Part shown: one piece after another, positions 10,359 through 17,677 of the stretch | Position numbering within the stretch: the first letter of the stretch is position 1 | Layout of the letters: every line of letters begins with the position of its first letter | Source of the DNA: an uncultured delta proteobacterium | GTDB lineage: Bacteria; Desulfobacterota; Desulfovibrionia; Desulfovibrionales; Desulfovibrionaceae | DNA length: 64,000 nt | Reading direction: 5' to 3' | Assembly (NCBI GenBank): GCA_903835685.1 | Contig: CAILNX010000043.1 | Location: 1-64,000 of the forward strand | Made by a program: the position numbers and the translations under genes | The notes under the pieces: generated by a model | Seen by the model: the letters and a program-made list of their open reading frames with translations, nothing else | Told to the model about the DNA's origin: nothing | The model's database searches: none

Positions 10359-10388
10359 AAGCGAGGACTCCCCAGGGAGCCCCCGCTT
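10359..10388 (+). terminator. hairpin after the oxidoreductase gene
   Basis: AAGCGaGGaCTCCC-CA-GGGAGcCCcCGCTT is a strong stem starting 3 bases after the stop codon, but it lacks a U tract. Its last bases overlap the -35 box of the next promoter. Confidence 0.5.
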
Positions 10389-10415
10389 GACAACATCATC
10401 AGAGGCGACTATAGA
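10387..10415 (+). promoter_or_regulatory. σ70-type promoter for the small Cys-rich protein gene
   Basis: TTGACA, 17 bases, TATAGA: a near-consensus promoter. Transcription would start near 10422, giving a leader of about 85-115 bases before the gene. That leader ends in TTCCC followed by eight T residues (10489-10500), which pairs weakly with AAGGGA at about 10450 and looks like a possible attenuator. Confidence 0.65.
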
Positions 10416-10505
10416 TTGCCCATCGGTATATTGGGCATTTTGGATGGGCCAAGGGAGAACATCGCGGGGGCGTGATGGTATCTCTATTTCCCTTTTTTTT
10501 GAGCC

Positions 10506-10823
10506 ATGCCCCTGGCCAGAAACGCGGACCAACGAATGAGTGGATGTAAACGTCTCCGCCAGTATCTTGAAATGCAGCTCACGGCTGTACGCGAGGACGA
10601 GCATTTCAAGCGCCATAAATGGTTCCGTAGTGAGGAAGCCAGCCGCGACATCGGCTTCCGGGACGCCCTGAACTCCTTCGCCCGCCTCCCCCACTACGAA
10701 CTCTTCGCCCAGACCTTCCGCGAACATTACTGCCAGGAACATTGCGACGCACGCAGCGAGTGCCCGGTCTGCGGCCACGTCTGCTCCGAGAAAGCCAGCC
10801 GCCGTTCGGTCTGCGCCGCCTAG
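10506..10823 (+). CDS. small Cys/His-rich protein of unknown function
   Basis: The 105-residue reading frame is basic and alpha-helical at first (RQYLEMQLTAVREDEHF) and ends with a cysteine- and histidine-rich segment HYCQEHC...CPVCGHVC, which could bind one zinc ion. I recognise no family. The start is uncertain: ATG 10506 comes 5 bases after a run of eight T, while an internal ATG at 10536 would give 95 residues; neither has a strong ribosome-binding site. It has its own near-consensus promoter. It may be a small lineage-specific regulator, but that is a guess. Confidence 0.55.
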   Translation: MPLARNADQRMSGCKRLRQYLEMQLTAVREDEHFKRHKWFRSEEASRDIGFRDALNSFARLPHYELFAQTFREHYCQEHCDARSECPVCGHVCSEKASRRSVCAA

Positions 10824-10851
10824 AACCCGCCTCCATATCCAGCCAAGCCAG

Positions 10852-10892
10852 AAAAGCAGAATAAGAATGGTGGGTTCTTATTCCCTCCGGTG
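10852..10892. repeat. short hairpin related to the interspersed repeat
   Basis: GAATAAGAAtggtgggTTCTTATTC forms a 9-bp perfect stem. The arms are the same GAATAAGAA/TTCTTATTC found in the core of repeat copies A-D, and the hairpin directly adjoins copy B. It may act as a terminator or be a remnant of another copy. Confidence 0.5.
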
Positions 10893-10895
10893 CTG

Positions 10896-10976
10896 CGTTC
10901 CCGAACGGATGCCTCGCTTTGCAGATGCGTAATAATAAGAAATAATTATTTTTATTTCTTTCTTGCTTGCGCTTCT
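10896..10976 (-). repeat. interspersed AT-rich repeat, copy B
   Basis: In minus orientation this reads CAAGAAAGAAATAAAAATAA then TTATTTCTTATTATTACGC, six bases, AAAGCGAGGC and TTCGGGAACG. It thus shares the core, the GCGC-like spacer and the conserved 3' block with copies A, C and D, though more diverged. It lies in the convergent gap before the PAP2-GT39 gene and is in sense with that gene's 3' end. Confidence 0.65.
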
Positions 10977-11005
10977 TGTGTGGAACACGGCGCGGGAATA
11001 CGACT

Positions 11006-13330
11006 TCACTCTCCGTCCGTAGCCTTTTTCTCCCCGACTTCAGTGACCACCAACACATAGGCCCGATCCGCGATCCACTGCTCGTGCACGGCCGTGAGTC
11101 CGTCCTTTTGCGGCCAGGCGGTCCAGTCCTTCAGGCGCATGATGGCCGCCACGGGCCGCCCCTGGGCCAGGATGTCGGCCAGTTCCTGGTCCGTGGCCGT
11201 CTCCCGGACCACGCCGCCCATATAATAGGAATAGATGCCCGAATAAGTCCGGTGCACCACCGGGACATAGCCCTTGGCCTCCCATCCCTTGAGTTCCTCG
11301 GCCCCGGCCCGAGGGCTCATGACCGGGTCCAGGCTGGGCGCAATGATCCGGGTGGCGGGCTGAACCCACAGGCTGACCACCAGGGCCAGGCCCAGGGCCA
11401 TACCCTTGCCCGTGACCGGGAACCGCCACAGCCAGTGCCCCAAGGCCGCAAAGACCAGGGCCGAGATCCAGGTCCCGCGCAACTCCAGGGGCTGCATGCC
11501 ATCCGGAGGCCCGGGCAGGCGCATGCCCTCGGGCAGGAAATACGGCGCGGCCAGGCAGCCCAGGGCCAGGACCACGAAGACCAGGGCCATGGTCCGGCTC
11601 ACCCGGCGGGCGGGCGGGCCCTGAAGGCCGGGCAGACTTTGGGCGCAAAGGGCGGCGGCCGGGGCCAAAAGGGGCAGGACATAGACAAAGACCTTGCCGC
11701 TCAAGATGGACAGCAAACCGAGACCGCTGAGCAGCATGGCCCAGAGCCAGGCCCGGCCTCCGGCCTGGCGGCGTCCGGCAACCAGATCGACCCAGAAGGC
11801 GGGCTTGGCCATCCGGGTCCAGGGTGCGGCGGCCAGCATCGCCGCCCAGGGCAGGAAGGCGGGCGGAAAGGCGATCAGATAGTAGTACCAGGGCTCCTTG
11901 TGGTGGAAGGTGTCCACGGCCCGGGCGTAGATCTGGGTGACCAGTATCTCGCGGATGAAGCCCGTGCCCTCCTTGACCACCGTGGCCGCAGCCCAGGCGA
12001 TAAGCAGGGCCAGGCAGGCCAGAAATCCCTGGCCCACGGCCCGGGTGAAGAAACGCCGGGCCTCTCCCCGCCAGGCCAGGAAGGCCAGGGTGGACAGGAT
12101 GGGAAAGGCCAGACCCAGGGGTCCCTTGGTCAGGGTGGCCAGGGCCATGACCACGAAGGCCAGGACCACCCGGCGTCCGTGCCCCGGATCGTCCGGCCCG
12201 GGTGAGGCAAAGGCCTGGAACAGGATGGCCTGGGCCAGCACGATGAGGGCGGCGAACAGGAGGTCCATGCGCGAATAATGGGTGATGGCCGCGAAGAATA
12301 TCGTGGAGAAGAGGATCAGCCCGGCGCCCAGGGCCGCGTCCCGGTCCTTCAGCACGGTCAGGGCCAGATATCGGGAGGCCAGGACGAAGAGGAGCCCGGT
12401 CACGGCCGCGCCCAGGAAGAACAGGGCCGGGGCGTGCACCTGGGTGACCTGCTCCAGACCGGCCAGGAGCCAGAAATACACCGGGGGCTTGTCCGGGTAA
12501 GGCACGCCGTTCAAGGACAGGACCAGCCATTTCCCGGCCTGGACCAGGAGCTGGTAGGCGTTGGCGTAGCGCACCTCGTCGGAAAACCACAGGGAGCGGG
12601 CGTCCAGGGTGAAGGCGGTCTGCACCGCCCAGATCAGGCCCAGACAGGCCCACCAGTAGCGTTTGCACAGGTCCCAAATCCGGTCGCACATGGGCAGAAT
12701 GTCTCCACGCTGAAGAAAATGGTGCAGGGCCAGGGCTGCGGCCGAGCCCAGGAGCCAGCCGCAGAACACGTCGGTCGGATGATGCCAGCCCAGGTACACC
12801 CGGGTGTAGGCCAGAAGCCCGGAATAGAGCCCCAGGCCCCAGATGCGGACGAGCCCGCCGCCCCAGCCCAGGGGCAGGGCCGAGACAAAGGCTTCGGTGG
12901 CATGGCCCGAGGGGAAGGAATGCCGACCCGGCTCCAGAGTCGGTCCCAGACTCGGTCCCAAGTCGGCGAGGGGCGAGTCCGGCCTGGGCCGCCCCACCCC
13001 GATCTTGAGCGCCCGGACCAGGACCAGGCTCACGGCCAGTTGGGCCAGAAGGTACAAAAAGACCAGGCGCAAGGCCCGGCCGTCGCCCTGTCTCCAGGCC
13101 CGGACCAGTATCCACAGATAGGCCGGATAAAAGAGAAAGAGGCCGTAGTCCGTGAGCAGGCGCATGAAAAGGGTCAGGTCCGGATGATCGGCCCGGAAGT
13201 CCGCGAAAAACCGGGCCACCCCGGCCTCGTCCGGGAAGCACAGGGCCGTCACTCCCAGGCCCAGGAGCAGGGGCAGGGAAGCGGCCAGCCAGGAATGGAG
13301 CCAGAAAGACCCCTCGCGCGGCAAGGACAT
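11006..13330 (-). CDS. PAP2 phosphatase fused to a GT39-type (ArnT-like) glycosyltransferase
   Basis: The 774-residue membrane protein has two parts. Residues ~1-215 are a PAP2 lipid phosphatase with motifs KIGVGRPRP, FPSGHATEAF and YTRVYLGWHHPTDVFCG. Residues ~230-774 are a GT-C transferase of the GT39/ArnT group: an acidic catalytic region in the first loop (FSDEVRYANAYQLL), PDKPPVYFWLL, about a dozen membrane segments and a soluble C-terminal periplasmic tail. ArnT-like enzymes move a sugar from an undecaprenyl-phosphate carrier to lipid A or a protein. The fusion suggests that removal of a lipid phosphate and glycosylation happen in one envelope machine. It stands alone between two repeats and the regulator at 13467. 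Confidence 0.85.
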   Translation of the reverse strand: MSLPREGSFWLHSWLAASLPLLLGLGVTALCFPDEAGVARFFADFRADHPDLTLFMRLLTDYGLFLFYPAYLWILVRAWRQGDGRALRLVFLYLLAQLAVSLVLVRALKIGVGRPRPDSPLADLGPSLGPTLEPGRHSFPSGHATEAFVSALPLGWGGGLVRIWGLGLYSGLLAYTRVYLGWHHPTDVFCGWLLGSAAALALHHFLQRGDILPMCDRIWDLCKRYWWACLGLIWAVQTAFTLDARSLWFSDEVRYANAYQLLVQAGKWLVLSLNGVPYPDKPPVYFWLLAGLEQVTQVHAPALFFLGAAVTGLLFVLASRYLALTVLKDRDAALGAGLILFSTIFFAAITHYSRMDLLFAALIVLAQAILFQAFASPGPDDPGHGRRVVLAFVVMALATLTKGPLGLAFPILSTLAFLAWRGEARRFFTRAVGQGFLACLALLIAWAAATVVKEGTGFIREILVTQIYARAVDTFHHKEPWYYYLIAFPPAFLPWAAMLAAAPWTRMAKPAFWVDLVAGRRQAGGRAWLWAMLLSGLGLLSILSGKVFVYVLPLLAPAAALCAQSLPGLQGPPARRVSRTMALVFVVLALGCLAAPYFLPEGMRLPGPPDGMQPLELRGTWISALVFAALGHWLWRFPVTGKGMALGLALVVSLWVQPATRIIAPSLDPVMSPRAGAEELKGWEAKGYVPVVHRTYSGIYSYYMGGVVRETATDQELADILAQGRPVAAIMRLKDWTAWPQKDGLTAVHEQWIADRAYVLVVTEVGEKKATDGE

Positions 13331-13399
13331 GGGGCCTTATATGCGCCTTGCGGCCTGGGGGCAATGGCCCAGAAAGATCGGCCTCGGAAAAGGCGGACC

Positions 13400-13441
13400 T
13401 TGACCCGACCGCAAACCCCGCGCTATGATTGAATCAATCAT
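13400..13441 (+). promoter_or_regulatory. σ70-type promoter with an overlapping palindromic operator
   Basis: TTGACC (13400-13405), 18 bases, TATGAT (13424-13429) form a good promoter. The -10 box overlaps a perfect 17-bp odd palindrome, ATGATTG-A-A-T-CAATCAT (13425-13441), which would cover the start site and could be a repressor or autoregulator site. Because the first in-frame ATG lies inside this -10 box, translation more likely begins at the GTG at 13467. Confidence 0.6.
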
Positions 13442-13466
13442 CCCCAACCCCTGCCTGGAGCCGCCC

Positions 13467-14717
13467 GTGCCGTCAGACCACGACCGCCTGGAAGCCCTCT
13501 TCGACCTCATTGTCAAGCTCTGCCACGACCTGTCCCTGGGCCGCCACGGCGGGGCTGACGCCCTGTTCGAACTGACCCGGGAGGGGGTCTACCCGGAGCG
13601 CATCACCACCCTGGCCGAGGCCTTCGGCATGATGCTGGTCAAGGTGGAGGCCCGGGAATTCCATCTGGAAGAGATCATCCGCAAGCTGACCGGCCGGACC
13701 CAGGAACTGGAGGAGGTCCGGCAGCGCCTGGCCAGCGAGAACCTGGGGCTCAAGCAGAGCATGGGCCGCATCTACACGCCCAAGCGCATCGTGGGCCACG
13801 GCAAGGCCATGCACGACATCTTCGACCAGATCCGGCGCATCGCGGACACCCCGGTGAACGTGCTCATCACCGGCGAGACCGGCACGGGCAAGGAGATCAT
13901 CGCCAAGGCCGTGCATTTCAACTCCTCCCGGCGGCAAGGCCCCTTCGTGGCCGTGAACTGCTCGGCCATCCCCGAGACCCTGCTGGAAAGCGAGCTCTTC
14001 GGCATCGAATCCGGGGTGGCCACGGGCGTGCGCCACCGGGTGGGCGTGGTGGAACGGGCCTCGGGCGGGACCCTGTTCCTGGACGAGATCGGCGACCTGT
14101 CCCTTCCCGGCCAGGCCAAGATCCTGCGCATGCTCGAGGAGCGGGAGATCACCCGGGTGGGCGGGAGCCGGACCATCCAGGTGGAGGTGCGGGTGGTGGC
14201 GGCCACCAACAAGGACTTGACGGCCGAGACCCTGGCCGGGAACTTCCGTGATGACCTCTACTACCGCCTGAAGGTGGTCCACCTGGACCTCCCCCCCTTG
14301 CGCGAACGCCGGGAGGACATCCCTCTGCTCATCAAGTCATTCCTGGACCAGCACGTGCGGGTCATGCGCCGCCATCCCATGACCTTGAGCCGCGCGGCGC
14401 TGGACTGCTGCCTGGCCTACCCCTGGCCGGGCAACATCCGGGAACTGGACAACGAAGTGGAGCGGCTGGTGGCCCTGGCCTATGCCGACCGCATCGAACC
14501 GGAGATGCTCTCGGCCCACATCCGGGAGCACGCGGCCGAGCAGGGCGGAACCTGTGCGCACGAGACCATGCCCGAAAACCTGGAACAGGCCGAGCGGTCG
14601 CTCATTCTGCGGGCGCTCCAGGCCACGGGCTGGAAGCGCATGGACACGGCCAAGCGCCTGGGCATCACCCGCCAGGGCCTGTGCAAGAAGATGAAGCGGC
14701 TGGAGATTTCGCGGTAG
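13467..14717 (+). CDS. σ54-type AAA+ regulator with degenerate GAFTGA loop and Fis-type HTH
   Basis: From GTG 13467 (GGAG 6 bases upstream) the product has 416 residues. An N-terminal helical, coiled region (~1-100) has no receiver Asp. The AAA+ domain (~105-340) has Walker A GETGTGKE, Walker [12 protein letters not shown] and sensor motifs, and a Fis-type HTH ends the protein (MDTAKRLGITRQGLCKKMKR). The loop that contacts σ54, normally GAFTGA, reads GVATGV, so the key Phe and final Ala are lost. The protein may work as an activator of an atypical type or as a repressor. An upstream ATG at 13425 lies inside the promoter -10 box and is disfavoured. Gene targets are unknown; the PAP2-GT39 gene is divergent. 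Confidence 0.82.
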   Translation: MPSDHDRLEALFDLIVKLCHDLSLGRHGGADALFELTREGVYPERITTLAEAFGMMLVKVEAREFHLEEIIRKLTGRTQELEEVRQRLASENLGLKQSMGRIYTPKRIVGHGKAMHDIFDQIRRIADTPVNVLITGETGTGKEIIAKAVHFNSSRRQGPFVAVNCSAIPETLLESELFGIESGVATGVRHRVGVVERASGGTLFLDEIGDLSLPGQAKILRMLEEREITRVGGSRTIQVEVRVVAATNKDLTAETLAGNFRDDLYYRLKVVHLDLPPLRERREDIPLLIKSFLDQHVRVMRRHPMTLSRAALDCCLAYPWPGNIRELDNEVERLVALAYADRIEPEMLSAHIREHAAEQGGTCAHETMPENLEQAERSLILRALQATGWKRMDTAKRLGITRQGLCKKMKRLEISR

Positions 14718-14852
14718 GGAGACGCCCGGAGACGGCTGATGTTTCTCTTTTTCGCGACGAAATTCTTGCCTGCACTCCCGAAGCCGCACGCAAGGCACAT
14801 TCAATGACCCGAGGGGCAGGCCTCGGTGAGTGCTCGGTATCCGGATATCCCC

Positions 14853-14881
14853 TTGACAGAATGCAATCATTGCATTACAAG
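14853..14881 (+). promoter_or_regulatory. promoter and palindromic operator of the DUF4160/DUF2442 module
   Basis: TTGACA (14853-14858), 17 bases, TACAAG (14876-14881), then 7 bases to the ATG. The spacer contains the perfect odd palindrome AATGCAAT-C-ATTGCATT (14860-14876), placed as an operator for the HTH partner of the toxin-antitoxin pair. The -10 match is poor, so the promoter call rests mainly on the exact -35 and the shared geometry with two other toxin-antitoxin operons in this window. Confidence 0.5.
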
Positions 14882-14888
14882 GAGAGGC

Positions 14889-15116
14889 ATGGGCACGATC
14901 CGAAGATTCGGCCGCCTTCGGGTCGTGATGCTGGCCGGGGACCATGCGCCGCCGCATGTCCATATTTTCGGGCCGGAAGGCGAGGTGGTCGTCCGACTGG
15001 ACAATATGGCCGTGCTTGGCTCTCCGGCGGCGATACGTGGAGCGGCCGAGCCCTTGTCCTGGATCAAGAACAACCTGGAACATTTGCTGGCGGACTGGAC
15101 GGAGGTGAACGGATGA
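14889..15116 (+). CDS. DUF4160 protein, probable toxin-antitoxin component
   Basis: The 75-residue protein has the DUF4160 pattern: RFGRLRVVMLAGDHAPPHVHIFG, where the conserved PPHxH and acidic strand follow. DUF4160 genes are usually paired with DUF2442 genes and are predicted type II toxin-antitoxin partners; which one is the toxin is not firmly established as far as I know. ATG 14889 has AAGGAG 4 bases upstream. Its stop overlaps the ATG of the next gene (ATGA), typical of such pairs. It lies beyond gspM on the opposite strand. Confidence 0.8.
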   Translation: MGTIRRFGRLRVVMLAGDHAPPHVHIFGPEGEVVVRLDNMAVLGSPAAIRGAAEPLSWIKNNLEHLLADWTEVNG

Positions 15117-15589
15117 AACGCAAGAACGGATGGCCGGACATCAGTCAGCGAAAGATTTTGAGCGTTCAGGTGGGAGCGGGACATTTCTTGCTGATCGGCT
15201 GGGAGGGTGGAACGGAGTCGGAAATCGATCTCACGCCCTGGCTCCGGGGAAACGCGCTTTTGTCGCCCTTGCTGGACCGGGAGCTGTTCGCCCGGGCCGA
15301 GATGGGCGAGTTCGGCGGGACCGTGGCCTGGGAAGGAGAGCGTTTTGAGATCGACGCCCTGCATCTGGGATATCTGGAGCTCGAACAGGAGGGTGTGCCG
15401 GTGACGCCGGAGGCCTTTCGGCGCTGGAGGGAACGGGGAGGCCTGACCCTGGACGGTGCGGCGGAAGCCTTGGGCGTGAGCCGGAGGATGGTGGCCTATT
15501 ACGAGGCGGGGACTCATTTTGTGCCGCGCCATATAGGGCTGGCCTGCAAGGGTTTCGATTCCCTGGCCATCCATCGCCGTGCGGCTTGA
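15113..15589 (+). CDS. DUF2442 plus XRE-type HTH protein, probable antitoxin/repressor
   Basis: The 158-residue protein has an N-terminal DUF2442 domain (~10-90, with ESEIDLTPWLRG and LLSPLLDRELFARAEM) and a C-terminal helix-turn-helix (~105-145, LDGAAEALGVSRRMVAYYEAG). It is translationally coupled to the DUF4160 gene through an ATGA overlap. The HTH makes it the likely binder of the palindrome at 14860-14876 and hence the autorepressor of the module. The 58 bases from its stop to the gspM stop (convergent) hold no clear feature. Confidence 0.8.
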   Translation: MKRKNGWPDISQRKILSVQVGAGHFLLIGWEGGTESEIDLTPWLRGNALLSPLLDRELFARAEMGEFGGTVAWEGERFEIDALHLGYLELEQEGVPVTPEAFRRWRERGGLTLDGAAEALGVSRRMVAYYEAGTHFVPRHIGLACKGFDSLAIHRRAA

Positions 15590-15647
15590 AATGGGGACGC
15601 CGATCCCGCCTTGCGCTTGAACGCGCCGCGCGCCCCAGGTCCGCCCG

Positions 15648-16235
15648 CTACTTCCGCAAAAACGCAGCCAGCGACACGGTCACTTCCAAGGGATTCTTGG
15701 ACTCCCCGGCTCGGATCTGGATGAGGATGTCCTTGACCGTCATGGGGGTCTGGAAATTGCGCAGGCTGTCCAGGAAGGCGTAGAGCCCCTGGATTTCCGC
15801 GCGGAAATTGAAGGTGTAGAAGACCTCGGTGTACCCGGGCTTGACCACGGTGTTCACGGGCTGGAAGCTGGCCTTGACCAGGCCCAGAGGCTCAAGGGAC
15901 GTCCATTTGCGGTTGAGCGACTCCTCCAGGGCCTGGGGATTGACCCCGGCCGGATAGCGGCTCCACAGGGTGTTCAAGCGGGCCTCCTGCACGGCCAGCT
16001 CCTTCTCGACCTCCTCCACGCCCACCAGCTTCTTCTGAATCTTCTCCACGGCCGCCCGGGTCTTCTCGATCTTGCCGGTGAGGCCTTCGGTCTCCTCTCC
16101 CACCGGGTCGAGCACCAGGAACTGGAACAGGGCCACCATCAGCAGCGAGCCCAGGACGGCCACCAGCAGGCTGCGCAGCCGCTTGGCCTCTTCGGCGCTC
16201 ATCTTCTTTCCGGGCTTCAAAAAGGGCAGTTGCAT
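15648..16235 (-). CDS. gspM: type II secretion inner-membrane protein GspM/PilO-like
   Basis: The 195-residue protein has a short cytoplasmic start, one membrane segment (~22-42, LLVAVLGSLLMVALFQFLVL), a coiled coil (~45-95) and a ferredoxin-like periplasmic domain, the layout shared by GspM and PilO. In the T2SS it pairs with GspL in the inner-membrane platform. It is the last gene of the gsp block and starts 13 bases after the gspL stop. The assignment rests on layout and position more than on strong motifs. Confidence 0.75.
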   Translation of the reverse strand: MQLPFLKPGKKMSAEEAKRLRSLLVAVLGSLLMVALFQFLVLDPVGEETEGLTGKIEKTRAAVEKIQKKLVGVEEVEKELAVQEARLNTLWSRYPAGVNPQALEESLNRKWTSLEPLGLVKASFQPVNTVVKPGYTEVFYTFNFRAEIQGLYAFLDSLRNFQTPMTVKDILIQIRAGESKNPLEVTVSLAAFLRK

Positions 16236-16248
16236 GGCTCTTTCCGCC

Positions 16249-17631
16249 TTAGTTCTGGTCCCGCAGCTTGAGCGGGTTCAGGGTGGCCTTGATCACGAAG
16301 CGGTCCTTGTTCTCCTGGGCCAGGTGGTGGACCGTGGAGGCGAACTGCACGTCCTCGAATCCGTCGATGGTGGTCAGGAGCGAACGATATTGCAGGGCGT
16401 CCCCGGACTCGCCGGTGATCTCCAGCTTGCGCTCCTTGAGGTAGACCTGCTTCAGATAGGTGTCCGGCGGGGTCTTGTCCGTGAGCACGGTCAAAAGCTT
16501 CAAGGCCGAAAGGGTGTCCGGGTCGCGCTCCATGAGGGCCTTTTCCTGGTCCAGCATGGCCTGGACCTTGTCCTGGCGCTCCTGGATGGGCTCCCATTTC
16601 TTGCGCAGGATCTGCATGCGCTCGCTCACCCGGGCCAGTTCCCCGGCCAGTTCCGAGCGCTCGTGGAGCTGCATGAAGGCGAAGCTCCCGTACAGGGCCA
16701 GGATCAGGAGGGCCACCCACAGGCTCTTGGGCATTTGCCGCCTTTTGAGCCGCAGGGAGGAGGCGAATCCCGAGAGCCGGTCCATCTTCAGCAGGGACTG
16801 GGCGAAATAATGCACCAGGGGCTTGTCCAGGCCGTGCACCACAAAGGTCAGCCCGGTCTTGCGCGAGGGCGCGGGCGGGGTCTCGTCCGGGGAATGGAAG
16901 AGATGCACCGCGGGCGGCGGCCCCTCGGCCCCACCGTGCAGGCCGAACATGGTCCAGGCCAGCATCTTCAAGGTCTCGGACCCGTCGATGCCCTCCACGG
17001 AATCCACCAGGGCTCCCCGGGCCAGGCGGTGGATGAACAGCCGGGCGCCCGCGGCCATGCGGCCCAGGACCAGGGGATGGACCTCGTCCGGGTCCGGGTC
17101 CAGGGGCTCGGGCAGGTCGGCCAGAAGCACCTTGTAACCCTTGCTGTCCGGGGCCATGGTGAAGCTGGCGAAGGCGTCCGCGTCCAGGGACTGGGCCAGG
17201 GCCAGGTACAGGTCCTTGTCCATGGAGAAGACCGGGACCTTGAGCACGCCCTCCACCAGGGAGGGGGCGTCCATGAAATAATGCGCGGCCGCCGCGTCCT
17301 GGATCAGGTTCTCGGCGATGGAGAAGCGCACCACCTTTTCCAGGTCCCCTTCCAGGCTTTCGGGATAGAGCCCCCGCGCGAACTGGTAGTAGGACTTGGC
17401 CAGGAACAGGACCAGGTCCGTGTCCTTGCGGCCCTCGGGGCAGATGTCCAGGCGCCTTAAGGTCTCGGGCAGGGGGTCGTCCTCGGGAAAGACCACGGCC
17501 CGGGCCGCCTCGCTCACCCACTGGCCCTTCTTCTGGCGCAGCATGAGATATTCCACCCGCCCGGGCTCCACCGAGACCACGGCCATGTTCTTGGCCCGGG
17601 GCCGGAAGGATTTCAGGGAAATGTTGCGCAT
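16249..17631 (-). CDS. gspL: type II secretion protein GspL with PilN-like periplasmic domain
   Basis: The 460-residue protein has an actin-like cytoplasmic domain (~15-270) related to GspL/PilM, one membrane helix (~310-327, SLWVALLILALYGSFAFM), a coiled coil (~330-385) and a PilN/GspL ferredoxin-like domain (LLTVLTDKTPPDTYLKQVYL) at the end. GspL links the ATPase GspE to the membrane platform. ATG 17631 is preceded immediately by GGAGAGAGG. The gap to gspK is 46 bases. Confidence 0.8.
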   Translation of the reverse strand: MRNISLKSFRPRAKNMAVVSVEPGRVEYLMLRQKKGQWVSEAARAVVFPEDDPLPETLRRLDICPEGRKDTDLVLFLAKSYYQFARGLYPESLEGDLEKVVRFSIAENLIQDAAAAHYFMDAPSLVEGVLKVPVFSMDKDLYLALAQSLDADAFASFTMAPDSKGYKVLLADLPEPLDPDPDEVHPLVLGRMAAGARLFIHRLARGALVDSVEGIDGSETLKMLAWTMFGLHGGAEGPPPAVHLFHSPDETPPAPSRKTGLTFVVHGLDKPLVHYFAQSLLKMDRLSGFASSLRLKRRQMPKSLWVALLILALYGSFAFMQLHERSELAGELARVSERMQILRKKWEPIQERQDKVQAMLDQEKALMERDPDTLSALKLLTVLTDKTPPDTYLKQVYLKERKLEITGESGDALQYRSLLTTIDGFEDVQFASTVHHLAQENKDRFVIKATLNPLKLRDQN

Positions 17632-17677
17632 CCTCTCTCCATCATCAGGTCATCACACCAGATCATCAGGGCGCGGG

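Noticed and set aside
11040-13364. Second 774-residue frame overlapping the PAP2-GT39 gene on the same strand
   Set aside because: It has Pro/Gly/Arg-rich sequence without domains, and the other frame contains complete PAP2 and GT39 motifs.
13425-13466. ATG at 13425 as start of the AAA+ regulator
   Set aside because: The codon lies inside a strong -10 box and a palindrome and has no ribosome-binding site, while GTG 13467 has GGAG at good spacing.
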